Assembly: GCA_029844215.1 (NCBI GenBank)
Contig: CM056740.1
Location: 28,873,873 to 28,937,872, forward strand
Source of the DNA: Przewalskia tangutica
Taxonomy: Eukaryota > Streptophyta > Magnoliopsida > Solanales > Solanaceae
Direction: 5' to 3'
DNA length: 64,000 nt
Shown: positions 59,969-64,000 of the stretch, in pieces
Numbering within the stretch: position 1 is the first letter of the stretch
Layout: the number at the start of each line of letters is the position of its first letter
The notes under the pieces: model-generated
Told to the model about the DNA's origin: nothing
What the model saw: only the letters and a program-made list of their open reading frames with translations
The model's database searches: none
Position numbers and translations under genes: made by a program

Positions 59969-62900
59969 TGTTACACCCGTATTCTGAGGACATGTTTTAG
60001 AACGTGCGTAAGAACTTCGCAAGTGTAAAAAAATTTGAGACTTGTAAAGTTGTCGAATTATGAAATTGTCGGAAAATGTACTATTGTGAATGGGAGGCGA
60101 CACGTGTCACCCCCTAGAAGATGCCTTGGGCGAAATCTTGCAAGGGCAAGAGGGTCATTGGACCTTGGTTAGCAAGACAAGTCTTGCAAGTAGTAACAAC
60201 AACATTGACCAAGTCAATGACCCCAACTTGATATTTAAATGAATCTCATCCAAACCACACAAGTGTCTTAATCTTAACCCTTCCTTGTGTAATATAAGCT
60301 TACTAGTAGTGCAAGACTTTGCCTTTCTCCACACTTAGAAAATATTTTGAAATCTTGTTCTTGTGCTAAGTGAAGCTCACGGTTTTGCTAAGGGTTTGAA
60401 GAGAAAATTTTCAATTTTTGTCCAATAGTCTCCCCACTTTAAACCAAGGTACCTAAGGGTATAGTAAGCATATCTCAATAGAAAAATCCCGGAAAAAAAA
60501 GAGTTTTCGTATTAGTCGCAAAGTGAAAACCTAGTGGCTTTCTAGGTTTTGAATTGGAAGTTTGAAGGAAAATTGTTGGTATTATTCTAAGGGTCTCAAA
60601 TGCGGATTGAAGTGTCTTGGAGAGGCTCTAAACTACTAGCAGCGACTTCGGCTTTGGAATTGGATTAAAAATCGTTAAGGTATAATCTTGTCTTTTAAAG
60701 GTGTTACAAGATTATATATTTATATTGTTGTTGTTAGCTTTACTTGTTGCTAGCATGAAGTTGATATGTAGAAGTTATAAGTATTATGGATTGCTTGTAG
60801 CTAAATCCGAAATGTTATGCAAGCCACTTGAAAATTGGATTACTAATTGGTCGTTTTTAGAAATCGTCGCATGTTACTTACTTAAAGATTATGGTTATTA
60901 TAATCAAATGCGACTTGATATCATATTATGCTACCAATTTGGATTGAAATGGAAATTGGATAAGAATTGGTATGGTTGAACTCAAGGTGGCCGAATTTGG
61001 ACTTGTAGTTTGTTATTCATTTGTATTGGACTACCTTCTAAATTGTGAGCCAATTGGGGAAATTTAGTTATTCATTTGTATTGGACTACCTTCTATATTG
61101 TTGTGAGCCAATTGGGGCTGTTTGGTTATTGTATTTCGGCCTTGAAAAAGGTGGCAAAGTAAGTAGAAACAAAGGAGGTGCTGTCCGATTTTTCCGTAGA
61201 ATTTAGTGACTTAGCACTTAGAATATTCTACGTTTGAAATAAGAGGTTAATGGAGGTATGGTGACCATTATAGGTTGAATTACTAAGTATAGTGTATCCT
61301 ACTTGAAGAATGGAATAGCTCAAGGTTGAAGTACTTTGGAGCATTTTGCTACTTGTCGACAATCGTCGCGAGGTATGTGAACCTCTTCCTTCCTTTGGCA
61401 TGATTCTATGTATGGAATATACCTGTGGTATCATTTCATGTTTCCTGTTACTCTTAGAAGTTAAGAGGTAGTTGTGTGATCTACTCTATGTAGAACTTTT
61501 CCTATCTTTGAGCATGACTAGTTACACGTATGTAGTACGGTAGACGTACAACACCTTGATATCCTTTACTAGTAGTGTGAATAGCCAAGTCGGGTGAGTT
61601 GGGAGATTTACTCACTTCTTTGAAAGTATAAAGGATGTCTTGAGTTTTATTTAAGTTAAGGGACTTGAAGAGTTTTAAAGTATGTGATACTTGTTCCGTT
61701 TTAAACGTATAAGTCCCTTGGATAGGAAATTGTTTTTGGCTAAGGTATAAGGTGAATATAACGGCTTTATGGGAAGTTAGTTATATTTGCTTTATGGAAA
61801 GATAAATGACTTGATTTTAGTGAAGAGGCAACTTGTTTTTAAGGCATCAATTGCCTAAGGTTTTATAATAAAAGGAGTCACTTGTTTTCTAAAGGTTTAG
61901 AGACTAATTGTATTTTTTTTGAAAAGTTATGAGAATTGATTTGAAAGTATATAATACTTGGTTTCAAAAAGTAGAAGTCTCTTGGTTATAAAAGGAACGT
62001 GTTGGTCTAAACCATAAAGGGTTATAACGGCTTTATGGGAAGTTGGTTATAACGGCTTTATGGAAGGTTAAGAGAATGGTTTTCTCTAATGAAGTAATCA
62101 AAGAAATAACTTGTATTAAGGAAGGGCAAATTGGTTTAAAGGTACCAATTGCTTAAGGTTTTTAATAAAGAAGTCACTTGATTTAGAAGCCGGTAATTAT
62201 AGTTCTAAAAAGGTATTGTGACTTGTCTTGAAAGGTGAATAGGACTTGATACTACGGTTGTTAGTATCGGGGAAGTTTTATTTGGAAAGGAGTCTTTTGA
62301 AAAGAATGTACGTACGAAGTACTTTGGCTTGTTAAATGAGAATTATTCTAAGTATGCCTTGATAAGTACTTTGGCTTGTTAAATGAGAATTTTTCTATGT
62401 GATGCCTTGATTAGTACTTTGGCTTGTTAAATGAGAATTATTCTATTTGTGCCTTGATTAGTACTTTGGCTTGATTAATTGAGAATTAGTCTAAGTATGC
62501 CTTGATAAGTACTTTGGCTTGTTAAATGAGAATTTTTCTATGTGATGCCTTGATTAGTACTTTGGCTTGATTAATTGAGAATTAGTCTAAGTATGCCTTG
62601 ATAAGTACTTTGGCTTGTTAAATGAGAATTATTCTAAGTATGCCTTGATAAGTCCTTTGGCTTGTTAAATGAGAATTATTCTATGTGATGCCTTGATTAG
62701 TACTTTGGCTTGATTAATTGAGAATTAGTCTAAGTGTGCCTTGATAAGTACTTTGGCTTGTTAATTGAGAATTAGCCTATGTGTGCTGGTGATAGCCTTT
62801 GAGTGCAAGTATTATGTTTTATTACGTTGCCGCGACTCTCGGTTGGAGAATTTGTCTTGTTGTAAGTACTTGGACATACCAACAGTGATGTGGGATTCCA

Positions 62901-64000
62901 CGGGTATGCTTCCGTTAATTGTAGTACTTGGGTTAAATTCCCGGATTTTTATAGAAGACATGGTAGTGCTTCTGTTTTGTATAATGGTCGGTTGAGATAG
63001 GGTAAGAGTATAAATGAGGCAAGCCCCAAGACGTTATACCACCTTCTCGGGGTAAGAGTATAAGTGAGGGTAAACCCCAAGACATTATACCACCGCTTGC
63101 TTTGTATAATGGTCGGTTGAGATAGGGTAAGAGTATAAATGAGGCAAGCCCAGACGTTATACCACCTTCTCGAGGTAGAGTATAAGTGAGGTAGACCCCA
63201 GATGCTATACCACCGCTTTACCAACTTCTCGGGGTAAGAGTATAAGCGAGGGTAGACCAAGACGTTATACCACCGGTGGGACTTGGTGTTCATGTATGCC
63301 TATTGGTGTATTATTATATCCTGGACTGTGACAGTGATGTGGGATTCCACGGGCAGGAGATATATATATGTGTTGTGAATGTGTACGCCGACAGTGAGGT
63401 GGGATGCCACGGGCGCGATACATGATTATATTTTACACTTGTAGTTGTCGGCAGTGATGGGGGATTCCACGGACACGCTTGATATTAGTGTGACTTGATC
63501 GCGTCCCAGATTGGGCCGGGTAGTAAATGTTCCCTCCTTTAAGGGCCGGATTATACTTATGAAAGATAAGTAGGTTATATAGAAATGAACTTAATGATTT
63601 TCCTAATCGTATGCGTAAGAATGTGGCTATAACCTTTATTGAAAATGGGAAAAGATATTGATGTGAAATTAAGTTCATAAGTGGTAATGACACGGCAGAT
63701 CCGTATGTACTTTTATACTTGTCCTTGTCATTCTTTTATGCAGTTATGATCACATTTCTTAGACGTTATTTCTGTTCCATATTCGCATTTTTGTTATCGA
63801 CCCGCCGAAGTGCGTTCATGCCGCGAGTTTTAGGTACCTGGTTGGTGATCCTTGCTCTTAGGATCTCGGTCGATTTTGAGAAAGCTCCATTTGCTCGGAG
63901 GCTTATCTCTTGATGCAGTTTCCACGAGGTAGTAGATTCATGTATATTCGGGGTATGGCGGAGCCTGTCATACGATTGTTCAGTTGTTATTCCTAGAGGT
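59969..64000 (+). repeat. 3' LTR of element I (runs off the window)
   Basis: Starts TGTTACACCCG at 59969; a G-box is at 60099-60108. It repeats the 5' LTR including the open stretch of 92 codons seen at 55286 and 60701, which I treat as chance. By comparison with the 5' copy about 180 bases are missing at the right edge. Confidence 0.9.

Larger units (their letters stand above)
51032..64000 (+). mobile_element. Element I, coding-free gypsy-derived element with long LTRs
   Basis: 5' LTR 51032-58760 (split by J), internal 58761-59968, 3' LTR from 59969 past the window end. The primer-binding site and polypurine tract are both present in 1.2 kb of internal sequence. No gag or pol motif is found on either strand of that interval. 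This is the layout of a large retrotransposon derivative dependent on proteins from relatives. It is inserted in LTR H. Confidence 0.88.

Noticed and set aside
55286..60979. Identical 92-codon frame at 55286 and 60701
   Set aside because: It is the same LTR position in the two LTRs of element I; conservation reflects LTR identity, not selection on a protein.
55812..61434. 68-codon minus-strand frame at 55812 and 61228
   Set aside because: Duplicate LTR positions in element I, with no recognisable domain.

Overview
This window is repeat-rich plant nuclear DNA. I see no host gene, tRNA, rRNA or bacterial-type feature. Nearly all of it can be assigned to nested LTR retrotransposons of the Ty3/gypsy superfamily and one almost complete L1-type LINE. 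The evidence for a plant is threefold: primer-binding sites matching initiator-Met tRNA, a chromovirus-like pol ending in a decayed chromodomain, and a LINE ORF1 with a DUF4283 plus CCHC layout. A eudicot is likely, but I cannot name the species. Most gypsy elements here share terminal sequences (LTR start TGTTAYACCCCG, LTR end GTCGTGACA) although their LTR bodies differ and run from about 2.5 to 4.2 kb.

Left block (1-31750). Element E lies on the minus strand and begins left of the window. It shows a gag remnant at 5240-6207 and a truncated LTR at 6207-7153 plus 30284-31750. Element K (+) is inserted in E: pol remnant 1-2709 and 3' LTR 2710-5166. Solo LTR D (+, 7154-30278, TSD GTTTC) is inserted in E's LTR. 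Element A (minus, 7969-26868, TSD GGAAT/GGAAC) sits inside D. Element B (minus, 16226-25551, TSD ACGCC) sits inside A's 5' LTR. The nesting is therefore four levels deep (E > D > A > B).

Middle block (31751-48939). A scrap of a LINE endonuclease and an orphan piece of gypsy internal sequence are followed by a solo LTR of another family, G (32282-48939, TSD TATAC). G is split by element C (minus, 33514-42606) and by the L1-type LINE (about 42648-48869, target duplication 15-19 bp, poly-A tail). The LINE carries ORF1 (one stop) and ORF2 (endonuclease, reverse transcriptase, zinc finger; three stops and two frameshifts), with its catalytic motifs still readable.

Right block (48945-64000). Partial minus-strand element F is interrupted by minus-strand LTR H, which is interrupted by plus-strand element I (51032 to beyond the end). 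I has LTRs of about 4.2 kb but an internal region of only 1.2 kb with no coding sequence. Its 5' LTR carries solo LTR J (TSD TAAGG), a mosaic of the B and C LTR families.

Elements A, B, C and I look like related non-autonomous derivatives. They share a leader, a short non-coding block and a 3' segment with an inverted repeat next to the polypurine tract, but each kept a different coding fragment: A the RNase H/integrase, B gag, C gag plus an integrase scrap, I nothing. Many differences between paired LTRs are G/C-run length changes or fall at CAG/CTG sites, so some apparent decay may be consensus error.
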